In this document: positions 49,114-60,670 of the stretch, piece after piece
Layout: each line of letters starts with the position of its first letter
Position numbering within the stretch: position 1 is the stretch's first letter
Assembly: GCA_008638375.1 (NCBI GenBank)
Contig: VIRR01000512.1
Coordinates: 90,001-154,000, forward strand
From: Nyssa sinensis
Lineage: Eukaryota > Streptophyta > Magnoliopsida > Cornales > Nyssaceae
DNA length: 64,000 nucleotides
Direction of reading: 5' to 3'
Notes under the pieces: generated by a model
Seen by the model: the letters and a program-made list of their open reading frames with translations, nothing else
The model's database searches: none
Told to the model about the DNA's origin: nothing
Made by a program: the position numbers and the translations under genes

Positions 49114-49714
49114 TATCATAACCCGAGACCCACCCTATGAGGATCTCGTGTCATACACCCAATCCGACATTGCTGTCGAACCAAGGGTCTCAACTTGCTA
49201 CATAATTAGTGTTACTAACATGCAACAACTAAATAACGGAAGACTTAAACAAATAAATAAATAAAAGTTGTATGTGATATATATAAGGTTCTTAAAATGC
49301 GGAATACAAAATTTCTAACAATTGTTCATCCCCAAGACGTGGATACATGGGAGAGCTACAAGACTGTCTGTACTAAGTATTACACTTGCAACTTCAAAAA
49401 TAATGTCCACCTCTAGCTATCAGGCTTTACCGTTTGTTCTCAACATTTGTGCTTGCAAAATGTTGTGTAGTATTTGTGAGATATGAAGACTCAGTAAGTA
49501 GTTCTTTGCTCTGCCATGTGTACAAGTGTATAAAAAGAAATGCTAGCCAGTCAATGAATATATAACTCAATATCAGATGATAGAAATCAAATGATAAAGA
49601 AATAAATCTACTATGCTAACAATGTCATACTGCTACAGTCATGAGCTATATCAAGTATGAAATGTAAGCATTTAACTGAAAGTTATAAAGTCTCATGATC
49701 ATTAATAATACTGT
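49114..49714 (-). mobile_element. 5' LTR of C, end part (601 bp)
   Basis: It matches 38405-39021 of the other LTR. The terminal TGTCAT has decayed to TATCAT. The LTR is cut at 49714 by LTR I and resumes at 57471. Confidence 0.9.
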
Positions 49715-50305
49715 TGTCACATCCCGCACCCTACCCTACGCGGATGCCGAAGATGTGATGCCAGTTAGCCGCCTTGTCAATTTTCCAACCGACAATACGA
49801 CCAACCAAAGGCAAACTTCTGAAACTTACGATGAATTACATTCCAATGTAAGGTTAGAACAGCGAAAATTAAAACATTTTCATATCGGAAATGCAACTCA
49901 TCAGTCTACCACAATTAGAGGTATGTATCACAGAGCAAGTCTATAATCAAACAGTTAATAACTCTAAGGCACAGATCACATCTATAACCAGACATATAAC
50001 ACAAAGCATGACTAGTCTCTCTAGAGTACCATTTCCATGAGCCATGTCCAAATACATCTAATACATATCAATGAAGTCAATCATAACATGTCATTCACCT
50101 GAATAACTAGAGTCAATCCATTAAAGCCCAAGTCTCCACAAATCCATGCCATCAAAACCGTAATTGGGATACCTCTCAGCTTACTAGTATCATCTCCTTG
50201 TACCTTCTAATCCATGGAGATAATCCCTAAAAAATGTTAGATAAATGGAATGAGCTTAAACAAGCTCAGTGAGTAACATAGGTTCCTACCATGGGTTTCA
50301 AAACC

Positions 50306-50360
<55 letters not shown>

Positions 50361-52139
50361 GCATGCTCAAATGTAGCTCAGATTGAACAATGCAGCTGAA
50401 GTAGAACAAATACAGCTTAAAAAGATCAGAACAAAACAGAACAGAACAGGTCAGACAGATCAAAACAAAATGCCTGAACCTTCCCCAACGATGTGGGATG
50501 CCGCACAAGATAATACGTCAGTTACCCACCCCCACACATGGAGGGCCCACGTCCCCGCAGCACACTTCTAGTTGGGGTTAGTACCAGAGCGGAATAGATA
50601 GGATTGAGCGGATGCTGAGTTCTGGGCGTCCCACAGAGCCAGCCATCCATCCACTGATATACTCAATCCCGTAGTGGGCCCAAGTAAGACTCAACATAAC
50701 AAGATAAACACAAATCAGTCTCCAATAGCGTAGACAAGTTAGAACAACAGTCTCCAACAAAATTAGAACAGGAGATATCAAGAAGCAGGATAGAATCATG
50801 CCACATGCAATGCAGTACAAAGAGTATCCATGAAAGCATATGCATTTAAAACAGTATAGTGTATAAAACAATTTAGCATATAAAGCAATACAATATACGA
50901 AAAATATACACCAAGTCAAGAGTCCGAGTTACTCACAACTTATGCTTATCTCCATTCATAGATGTCCTCCAGATACGTTAGGTACCTCCATACATATCCT
51001 GAATAATCATCATCCATTACAGACATATCAGAGTTTAACCATTTATGTATTATTCATCATCTTAGACGTCTATCTGATTACCTAAGATAGTCTAATGACC
51101 TATTACCCTTTCACTGGGTTTCAACTGAAGCCATTATATTCCTTAATTAAGCTTAATAGCTATCAAAATTATAATCTAAGTCATTTGGACTCTATCGTTA
51201 TCTATCAAGCACTTATTTAATCTTTATGCAAAACATTACAATTTTGCTAAGCACAAAACTAATTTATCTGTACATTCAGACCTTAAATTTAATATAGTCT
51301 CTATGTTTCTCAATCTTATTAAATTATTTGTTGGCTGCTTTATTAATGCTGGATTTTAACATCAATTCCATGCCCCTCAGTTTGACTCCTTGTACCTAAA
51401 TCAATATTAATGCTACAGTTATTACCTACTCTTTTTTTTTTTCTTCTCTGATCATGCTTCGGTTGTGAGGATAAATCGCAATTAAGAAAGCAAATTTTTA
51501 AGGTTGTAGCAAGGGGCACCAGATTTAATGTTTAAGCTTAATTATACTTTCGTAATGACTTAACAGTCAGCTACTATTGGTAATTGCTAGTAAGGCTTTT
51601 AACTAAATTAATATATTTTATCTTCATCTAGGGATAAATTTCTTTGATTGAAATCAAGATCAGTTGTCCTTTGTCACGCCCTGAATTCCAACAAACCCGA
51701 GGCGCGAGTAACTAGACAAAAGGAAAATAAAATAATAAAAAAAATAAAGGATAATCTAACAGGTTCACTTAACTTACATTCACTTCTGTCAATACACATA
51801 TAATACATCATTCAGGCTTAAGCCCGTGCATCACAAAACATGCCCCAATAGGTCAAATATCCTCCTAAGTTAATATCTCTTCCACTCTGCAAGACTTCCT
51901 CAAGTCTCAAGTGCCGGGAGCGTCATCTGAAATGTTTGTCCCACGAATGGGTCAGCTCAACTGCTGGTACAATATAATGCTAATGCAAGAAACAAAATTA
52001 AGGGCGTGGCATGTGCAGGTGTACAGTTATATCTACATGGCATTCAACATCATGCATACAATGTACTAGCAATAATCTACATGTCATCCAACTCATGAAC
52101 ATAATCTAAGGCGTGGCATGTACAAGTGTACATTCATCT

Positions 52140-52350
52140 CTACATGCATTCTAAATCATCCATGCAATATAATAACAATAATCCACATGCTTTCCAAATC
52201 GTCCATGCCACATAATAGCAATAATCCACATGCCATCCATATTATCCATGAAAGGTAGTAATGATAATCCACATGCTTTCCAAATTGTCCATGCCACGTA
52301 ATAGCAATAATCCACATGCCATCCATATTATCCATGCAATATAGTGACAA
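52140..52350. repeat. Minisatellite of 43/86-bp units in N7
   Basis: ATCCACATGCTTTCCAAATC at 52181 recurs as ATCCACATGCTTTCCAAATT at 52267 (86 bp). A half-unit ATCCACATGCCATCCATATT lies between. Inside the predicted intron. Confidence 0.9.
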
Positions 52351-52450
52351 TGCCCATGAAACACCCACACTACTCTATGCCACAACCATGTCAAATCTAT
52401 GCCATGTCCATGTCAACTCATGTAATGTAATGCAATGTAATGTAATGTAA

Positions 52451-52650
52451 TGTCCCTTCACGAATCACTCCCGTTGGTTTGGGTACCAAACACAATATCA
52501 TGTCCCTTCGCGGATCGCTCCTGATGGTTCGGATACCAAATGCAATACCATGTCCCTTCGCGGATCGCTCCCGCTAATTCGGGTACCAAATGCAATACCA
52601 TGTCCCTTCGCGGATCGCTCCCGCTGGTTCGGGTACCAAATGTAATATCA
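52451..52650. repeat. 50-bp tandem repeat, four copies, in N7
   Basis: TGTCCCTTCGCGGATCGCTC-type units start at exactly 52451, 52501, 52551 and 52601. They are GC-richer than their surroundings, with several CpG sites retained. Only N7 has the array. Confidence 0.95.
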
Positions 52651-53744
52651 TGCCATGTCATGTCCAAGGAATCATACTATGCTAATATGCTTTGATTCCA
52701 CCACACCATAATGTAATCTCAATAGAGCATCATACCCACACATGAAACATGCTTTAAATGATGTGTTACACAATAACATTCAAATCAGAAGATCCTTTCA
52801 TCAAGGTTACATGCCATACATAGTCCATTTAACACATGCCTTAAGTCACATATTTCATAATCCCAACAATTATCAAGACATGATCCACACGTTATGCTAA
52901 CACATGCGATATACACATAGTCATGATCCACATTCATCACCAAACTTTCAACAAGATAATAAGGAGCACATAAGCATATGAGCAATAAAACAAATGTGTG
53001 AATCAAGTCAATATGGCAATTAATCCTAAACTTAATTCTATTTCTTACTTAGCACAATATATCGTACCTGATGAGTTGGTCTCAACCCTAAGAAGTAGCA
53101 CTGGCAGTGTAATGAAACTAACAGTAAGAAGTAGAAGGTCAAACCGCTTTCTCCTTTCCCTTCAGTGTTCCTAAAATCACAAAATGTAACTCAGTCCGTT
53201 TGTCACTTTAATGATGCTACTCATCAAATTTTTTGTCTTTAATTTATAATTTTCTATTTTGTTAGACTTAATTCTACCATTGGATCCGGAATGTCGAAGA
53301 GAATAGGTTTAGGCTTTTACGGAATTTAATTCGGACATTTGGGCTATAAAGGGCAAAACTGTCATTTTGCACTTTTTACGGGTTCTTATATCTCGAGACC
53401 TATTTTCAAAAATTGGACTCTACCGTTGAGTTCAGAACATTCGAAATAATAAAAATTCACTATTCTTTTATTTTAATTGGGGTTCATTTGATGGTATTTT
53501 GACTCAGGGGCATTTTAGTAATTTTTAAAGATTCTACGGATCTTTTATTTTTCAGGACCTCGCCCCACACCACGGACCTCACCATTGGTCTTAGGAGGTC
53601 CAAGATAGTAAGAAAACACATATGACTTGTCGTATTTGGGCTTCTGGCCATTTCGGAGCATTTAATTTAATTAAATAAATTTAATTCATTAAATTAAGTA
53701 AAGTATAATATATGGATATATTAGCTGCATAAAATGGTGGGCGC

Positions 53745-53810
53745 GTGAGGGGTGGCATGCTGGCCAGCGTGTCATCTCCCCTTCCAATCCACCTGAGTTC
53801 GAAACCCAGG
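53745..53810 (+). other. tRNA-like module, antisense in N7
   Basis: On plus, GTGGCATGCTGG (A-box-like, about 53752) and AGTTCGAAACC (B-box-like, 53796-53806) lie about 35-40 nt apart. They are antisense to the LTR, as in the other families with this module. Not a complete tRNA. Confidence 0.4.
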
Positions 53811-54881
53811 GGTGCAACGGTGGTCCCTTTTCAATTTTTTTTTTTTCTTTTTGAAACCTTTGGGCCCCAAAACCAAACCAGACCCAATTTTTCTTTTAAA
53901 ACCAAAACGGCCCAACTCCTCCTTTTAAACCCAATGATCTTTTTAAAAATATCAGGCCCAAAACCCTTTTAAAACAACTAGCCCAAAACCTTTTTAAAAC
54001 AACTGGCCCAATAACCCTTTAAGTAAACAGGCCCAACCCAGCCCAGGTCACCCCCCCTTCGTCCCCGACTTCACGACCGACCTTCCGGTCGTCTTCTCCG
54101 GCCACCTCGCCGGAGACCACTAGTTTTCCTCTCACTTTTCTTGCATTTTCGACGTCCGACTTCATGGTTTTTCATGTCAGATTGGTCCTAAGGCTTCCGG
54201 GTTTCATTTGAGGTTATTTTAAACCTTAAACACTATCACCTCCGACGCACCTACTGGTTTTTCCGACCAACCAAACCCCAGATTCCGGCCGACTGTTTCT
54301 TTAAGATTTTCTAGCCTATTTCATCATTGTTTTGGACCATTTCTTTTCCTGAATCATATGTGATCAACTCTCTAAAAAAGATCAAGTTCTAAGCATAAAA
54401 TCACATAAAACCGAATCATCCCTATGGCCTGTAACCACCATTTTCTAACTGATTTCTATACCATTTGATCTCATTCTTTTTGTAAAATGATCTACGTCTC
54501 ACACTCTACAAGGCCCTCGAATCATATATGCCATACATGCTAAAAAAAATATATATATATATATATATATAGCTTAAACATTTTCCATATATATACATTT
54601 ATACATATTATTTTAGAGAGAGAAACTAGGTGGGTTGGTGACCTTACCTCCAAAATGGTACCTCTCCATTCTGCTTCAGCTACTTGGATCTCGTCTACAG
54701 TCCTCTCAGCTCATCTACAATGTCTATGGTCTCTCCCCCACTTCTTTCTTCCTGATTTTCTTTCTAACCAAGGCACACAGCCTATACATAGACACATACA
54801 TAGCCTCACGCAAGGTCTGCTATAGCAGCTCTATTTCTTTCTCTTCCCACACCCTTTTTCTGCCTTCTTTCCTGTCCACGC

Positions 54882-54904
54882 AGCAATGCATTTAATGCAT
54901 TGCT
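54882..54904 (-). other. Hairpin in N7 U3 with matching arm changes relative to N6
   Basis: AGCAATGCAT and ATGCATTGCT are separated by TTA. In N6 the arms are AGCTTTGCAT and ATGCAAAGCT, so two positions changed together in both arms. Confidence 0.7.
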
Positions 54905-54916
54905 TGTAAACTCGGT

Positions 54917-54954
<38 letters not shown>

Positions 54955-55035
54955 CATATATATTATATCACACAGACACATGCACACGGTCTCCCACATA
55001 CACACATCTGCACACACATCAGACATATTCATATA

Positions 55036-55073
<38 letters not shown>

Positions 55074-56646
55074 AACACACCACATATAACACACATTGCA
55101 TACATATATGCATGCTCACTGTTCACACACATCACATATACATATATATACATACATGCATACACATAACATATACATAACACACACACCATGCATAACA
55201 CATAAAAATAGTAAATAATTAATGAATAAATAAATAGGAAAAGAAAATTAAAAAAAAAAAAATTTATTCAAAAATCCCGGTCATTACATCCTTATATTTC
55301 AGGTTAGCTATGATAAACACTGACCAATGGAATGCTAAGAAAATTGGCAATGAATCCCAGATTCTGTTCGCCCATTATTTGTAATATCACAAGATAGAAT
55401 AACAAATTATTATATTATATTTTTTTTAAACCAATATTCATATCAGTTTCCATTGAGACATGATCTGATTAAAATTACCGACACTTCCATACATAATTTC
55501 ACCCAATAGCTAGCAATATCACTGATCCTTATGAGAAAAGAGTAACTAAATCCCTTAATTAAAACATCCACATCTACTCATTTATTAATTTTTTTTTTTT
55601 TATAGTGCTGACACCATATTCAAATCAATAGCTGAACCTGTATTCAAATCAATAACTAGCGATTACGAGTTCTCTTGTTTATTGTAATATATTGCTGAAA
55701 CTCAATTCTAATGCTTCAGTTTGAATAATCCTACTCAACGTAGTTCTCTTTATGTCAGAAATGAATCCTATAAATTGACAGTGATCATCTGCAGAAAATG
55801 ATATAAATATGTGTTATACCAAATTGACCTTTAATTCAAAAGTAAATCAATATAAGGGACTTACTTTTGCCACTGGTTTCGGCTGAACCAGTCCTCCCCT
55901 GCACTAACACGCTGCTGCTCCCTGCTCCCTTTGCCCAGTTATTTCAACTCCATAGCATCACCAACTAAGCCCCCAACGGAGACCATAAGAAAAAATAGGA
56001 CAGTCGACCCTCAACGTCCATAACAGCCGCACCAGGTCTTGTAGCATCAGGCCTTGTAACAGCAACTCCAATTTCTAAAGGCAATTCAAAACCATAGCCC
56101 CCAATCCACCTGATGTCAGCCACTAGTTTTGACTTGGATTAAATTTCCCTTACAAAATTTTGCTAACAATAGCGCCTAATGTTGGCTGTTTGCGTGAGGC
56201 TTGATTAACGAAAAACAAGTGAAGATTAGGACATACGGATCAGGTCATGGGGTTAGAACCAAAATCCCCCTTGCACTGCTATACCCACACACACATGTAT
56301 ATATACATATGTCCCTCTACTATATTGCCACACAAATATGCGCACATATACTGCTGCACCAACACGCACACATGTATATGCATACACATACCCCTGCTGA
56401 AGCATCAGTCTCTCTCCCATCCACTTGGCCCCAAATAAAAACGGCAGAGGTAGAAAAAAAATTCCCATCATCAATTATACTACTTCAGGAATCGCCAAAA
56501 ACCCTTCAACAGATCAATCAACCACTGCACTTCCGCTACTGCCGCTACCGCTGCTTCTTTCCTTCCTCTGTTTCTCTCTCTCTGCACCGACTTTCTCTCC
56601 TTCTCTCTATTTTTCTACAGTCATCCGGAAGTTTCAGGCTTCTTTC

Positions 56647-56688
<42 letters not shown>

Positions 56689-56769
56689 CCATATATCCAC
56701 AGGTACGGCAGCCCCTTCTTTCCTTGTCCGTGTTTTCCAGCTTCTTCGGGAAGCTTCTTCCTTGTTTTC

Positions 56770-56806
<37 letters not shown>

Positions 56807-57094
56807 TGATATGTGTGCTGTATTTCCAGTAGCTTCTTTTGGTCATCTTTTTGTGTGGGTCAAACAGTGCAGTTGCCTTTCAATTTTTTTTTCGGCTCCC
56901 TCTCCCAAGTGCTTCCGTATGGAAGCTTCTAGTTTATAATATTCTCTAATATATACATATACAATCTTTTATATATACCACCTGATATATATATATATAT
57001 TAAATCTTGTCATGTCATTTATATATAATAGTGTATCAAAATATCTCAGGTTGTGCCCCACTTTTTCTTTCCAATAATTTTTTTTAGAAGCTTC

Positions 57095-57143
57095 ATAAAA
57101 ATATTATAAATAGATATAATATATCTATTTATAATATTTTTAT
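57095..57143. other. Near-perfect 49-bp AT palindrome in LTR I
   Basis: Two 24-bp arms (first arm begins ATAAAAATATTATAAATAGA) are exact reverse complements with a single A between them. It could extrude a cruciform or form an RNA hairpin. Confidence 0.85.
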
Positions 57144-57470
57144 TTCAAAGAATATTAAATTATTATAGGCCAATAAAATTTTCATAAAGTCGGAAATTTA
57201 TTTTGCCAACATTGGTTCCCTAGTAATGCTTTATTTATTTTCACATAATTTTTATAATTAATTACTCGTATTGGCCTCATTTATTTATCTCAGTACTCGA
57301 TCGTATGGTCAATTATTTTTTGAGCATATTCATTTTATATCTGAAGGCATCAAATTCCGTTATAGCTTATCGTATTTGGGGCTATATTGATTATTATCGT
57401 AACATAACCAAATTTTTATTAAATTGGGTACAGTCTAAGACATATTGGACTTTTAGGGTATTACAACTGT

Positions 57471-60400
57471 AACATGATCAAGTTATGAAATCAACAATAA
57501 AGGATAGTGATATTAAAACTAAGAGATGCACTAGTGGGGCCCAGAAATCCCTATGAGCTCGTATTTAGGTCCAAACCAGGCCATATGAATACTGCTCTGT
57601 ATACAGTGTAACCCTACGTCCCATGCCTCGCATAGCAACGTAGCTGGTGTTCCCATGAAATCTTGACCCGTAGGTCGTAATAGGCATCAGATGGAGATGT
57701 GACTGAGCACAAATCCGACACTAATAATATATCAGGATCATGCTATCTTCCACGAAAAGTATAGTGGAATCATAACTGGTTCTAGGCAATCTGACGTAAC
57801 GATAGTTTTCGAGGCTATGGTTACTAGACTACGGCCTTAGGTATAAGTGTAACAAAAAGAATCCATGCACAAGTGTACAATCATGATCGAGATATATTTA
57901 GAAATCAATAATTGTTTCCCACATGATAGGGCAATATCAATGTGGCTAAATAAACACTGGTATGTATAGAATACAAATAGCAACATGTACAAGAACTATT
58001 GACATGGCTGGAAAGTAACACATGCAAAGATCGGATTTTACTTACCTCTTTCTATGTCTATCTAAAAGGTCAAACTGCCTTCTCCTTTTCTCTTGGCGTT
58101 CCTATGATTCATAAAACGCATCTCAGTCTATATGTCTATATAACTAATACTATTCATCAAAGTTTATGTCTCTTTACTATTTGTATCTCCTTTACTTAAA
58201 TAGACTCTATTATTGAATTCGGAATGTCGAACAAAGTCGATTTAGGCTTTCGCAGAATTCAATTCAGAATTCTGTGCCTAAAAAGGGCAAAATAGTCATT
58301 TTGCACTTTTTAGGGTTCTTACTTCTCAGGACCTCGTTTTAGCCTTAATCTTCCACTTCCCTACTACAACGCAACTGAACTAAAGCTCATAGGTGCATTT
58401 TCTCTTTACTATCTATTTTTATTTCTTACATTCTATTTTATGAATATAATTGCTTTATAAACTGTAAATTATAAATTTTTACCCAATAAATGTAACAGTA
58501 AATTAAAACTGGTGTTCAATGAAATGGAGAATTGGACAAGAAGATCATACCACTGAACAACAACTTGGATTCAAGACAAATCCACTTGCTCCACCAGCTC
58601 TTTCACACATCTGCCTAAATCAAGTGGCTTCGAAATCAAATCTCAAATTGAAATACAAATTCAAACCGATGTTGTGCCATATCTCCTCCTGCCTCATTCT
58701 CAAAAATCAAAACACCCACCAGCAGTTTCTCCTACAGGAGAAAATTCTCAGAACTCAAATGACTGCTTGTTCCAAAATCAAAAAACTATTACTCTTGCTG
58801 ACACTAGAGCGCTGCTGATTAGCATCTTCAATATCTCAAAAAAACTGTCGCATTCTATTTTCAAAACTATTACATGACATCCCACAACGGTGGCTAAACC
58901 CCTACTCCCTGTAGCTACTGTAGCCACGGCTACAACTACTGCTGCCATGAACTACTAAATTCCCTTTGCTGTGAACTGCTTCCAACAAAAACCTTCCTTA
59001 GTCCTCCACTGAACTTGATCCCCCCCTTAGTCAAGAAACCTTCATATCCCAGGCTGTTTCCTTTACATCGTGCCTAACCCAAATGGTAGGGGATTACCTC
59101 TAGTTTCCATCACTCAACCTCAGTTAGGCCACTGCTACTACGCTGTCTCACTCCCCATTGCTGAAATGCTACAGTTGCTGCTCTTCCTCTGCACTTCCGG
59201 CTGCACCTACATGTGCTCCCTTTTTGCCCAATTTATTACAATAGCACAATACCCATGGTTTAACTTCACAGTACCTTAACTGAACCCCCGTTGCAACTGC
59301 TGCCTGCAACTGCTGCCTGCAACTGCCTCCCCCTTAATTTATCGCAGTAACCCAATCAACTCTTCCCACAGTAGCTCTTGCTGCACCAATTTCTTTCTCT
59401 CTCTATCGGCTACTTTCTCTTCCCTCTCTCTTTTCTCAAGTTTTCTCCTGCTGTAACGCTACTCCTGCACCACCACACACACACATGTATTTATATACAT
59501 ATTTGATTCCTGCACTGTCGTGGTCCACTCTTGCGGCACCGCCCCTATTCTCTCTTACTCTCTCTTTTAGTAGTTTCGATTGCAACCTTCAGCCCCTTTG
59601 TTTGACTTTCCTTTTCTACTTTTTCTTTCCTATTTTCTATTATCTTTTTCTCTTTTCTTTTCTTTCCTTCGATATTTGTATTTATATATTATATAATGTA
59701 TCTTACATACATTACACACACCAACTTTCCTCATTGCTGCTGACACTCTTACCAGCACACACACACACTAGTTGCACACTACTCTTTTTTTCTTTTCCTT
59801 TTCTATTTTTTCTTTTCCCTTTCTTTGCATGCATTATTAATATACATATGTATATTATACTGCTTGTATTTATATATTTTCATATTGTTGTGTGTTATGT
59901 ATATATATATATATATATATATTTTTAGATATACATTTATTTATACTCACACACGTATACACACACTAATACACATATGTATATATATTATATCATTATT
60001 ATTATTTTACATTTTCATATATTATTTTACATATTCATATATATCATTATATATATATATATATATCCTTGTATGTACAAGTGCACACTATACATGTATT
60101 TCGAGACACATACCGGTATATGGGAAAAATTTTCCGTACTGCCCGATTTTATCGTATGGTACTCTTGGGTACTCGGGATTGCTCGTAACTACTTCTTGTA
60201 TAGTTAAATATCGTATTTTACTCTTATTTGTGATTCTCGCTATTCGTCTCGAACTGCGTGCCTAGTTTGTACATAATTTACGATGATAGCTCGAGTTTCC
60301 TTTGGTATTATATTTATCGGTTCGATCTGTTTGTACTTAGCTTGTCCTAATCTCGTGATTCTCTGAGATCATAGATTTTATTATTTACCTCAATATTCGT

Positions 60401-60665
60401 ACCCATTTATGGTATACTAAGTACCATGATGGTTCGATACATTTTGGGGTCTACTATTCTCGGTCTGAGTCGGTCTCGATTTACTTTTGGTACTATGTTC
60501 ATTGCTTGGTGAAATCTCGATATTATTATTTGACTCTTTTAGGATATATATATATATGGGATTATTCTATTTTATTCAAAACTCATGTTCGGTTACAACT
60601 AGTATTACACTACTCGACCCGGTCTACCTCGATTTATGTGTCATAACATGGGTCAGGGTGTTACA
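57471..60665 (-). mobile_element. 5' LTR of C, main part (3,195 bp)
   Basis: It is collinear with 39007-42252. It keeps an intact donor GAG|GTAAGTAAAATCC at 58045 where the 3' LTR has a damaged site, and the TATA-like motif at 58151-58170. It ends CAGGGTGTTACA followed by TTAGG. Confidence 0.92.
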
Positions 60666-60670
60666 TTAGG

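Larger units (their letters stand above)
51927..53067 (-). other. Predicted LTR intron in N7 (1,141 nt)
   Basis: The donor ATCAG|GTACGATATATTG is at 53067. The acceptor ACAAACATTTCAG|ATGACG ends at 51927. The family relative N6 has the same sites with a 661-nt intron; much of the extra length is tandem repeat. Prediction only. Confidence 0.5.
51672..55288 (-). mobile_element. Solo LTR N7 (3,617 bp), target duplication TCCTT
   Basis: Plus-strand ends are TGTCACGCCCTG and GGTCATTACA, with TCCTT at 51667-51671 and 55289-55293. Sense is minus; same family as N6. It carries AT microsatellites (54919-54950, 55040-55068), a hairpin (54882-54904), an antisense tRNA-like module (53745-53810) and hairpin modules near 53270-53610. 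The TATA-like motif is at 53218-53237. A predicted intron (51927-53067) holds two minisatellites. It is the innermost insertion of a four-level nest. Confidence 0.94.
49715..57465 (-). mobile_element. LTR I (about 4.1 kb net) with nested N7, target duplication ACTGT
   Basis: Plus-strand ends are TGTCACATCCCG and TAGGGTATTACA, with ACTGT at 49710-49714 and 57466-57470. Sense is minus. Its end region is related to that of N4. N7 splits it at 51671, so its own pieces are 49715-51671 and 55294-57465. A 710-nt predicted intron runs from donor GTGAGTAACTC (50936) to acceptor AACATTTTTTAG|GGATTATC (50227), with TGAGCTTGTTTAAGCTCA just before. Long AT tracts lie at 50310-50357, 56655-56685 and 56772-56804. 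The AT/CT-rich U3 gives only low-complexity ORFs. Confidence 0.92.
38405..60665 (-). mobile_element. Complete non-autonomous LTR retrotransposon C, target duplication TTAGG
   Basis: TTAGG flanks it at 38400-38404 and 60666-60670. Sense is minus: 5' LTR 60665-49114, primer binding site 49110-49099, internal region, polypurine tract 42272-42253, 3' LTR 42252-38405. With later insertions removed, the LTRs are about 3.80 and 3.85 kb and the internal region about 2.5 kb (about 10.1 kb in all). The internal DNA shows no gag or pol, so it resembles a LARD-type element that depends on enzymes from another element. LTR-LTR difference over about 265 bp is about 9%, mostly transitions (hand count). Confidence 0.93.
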
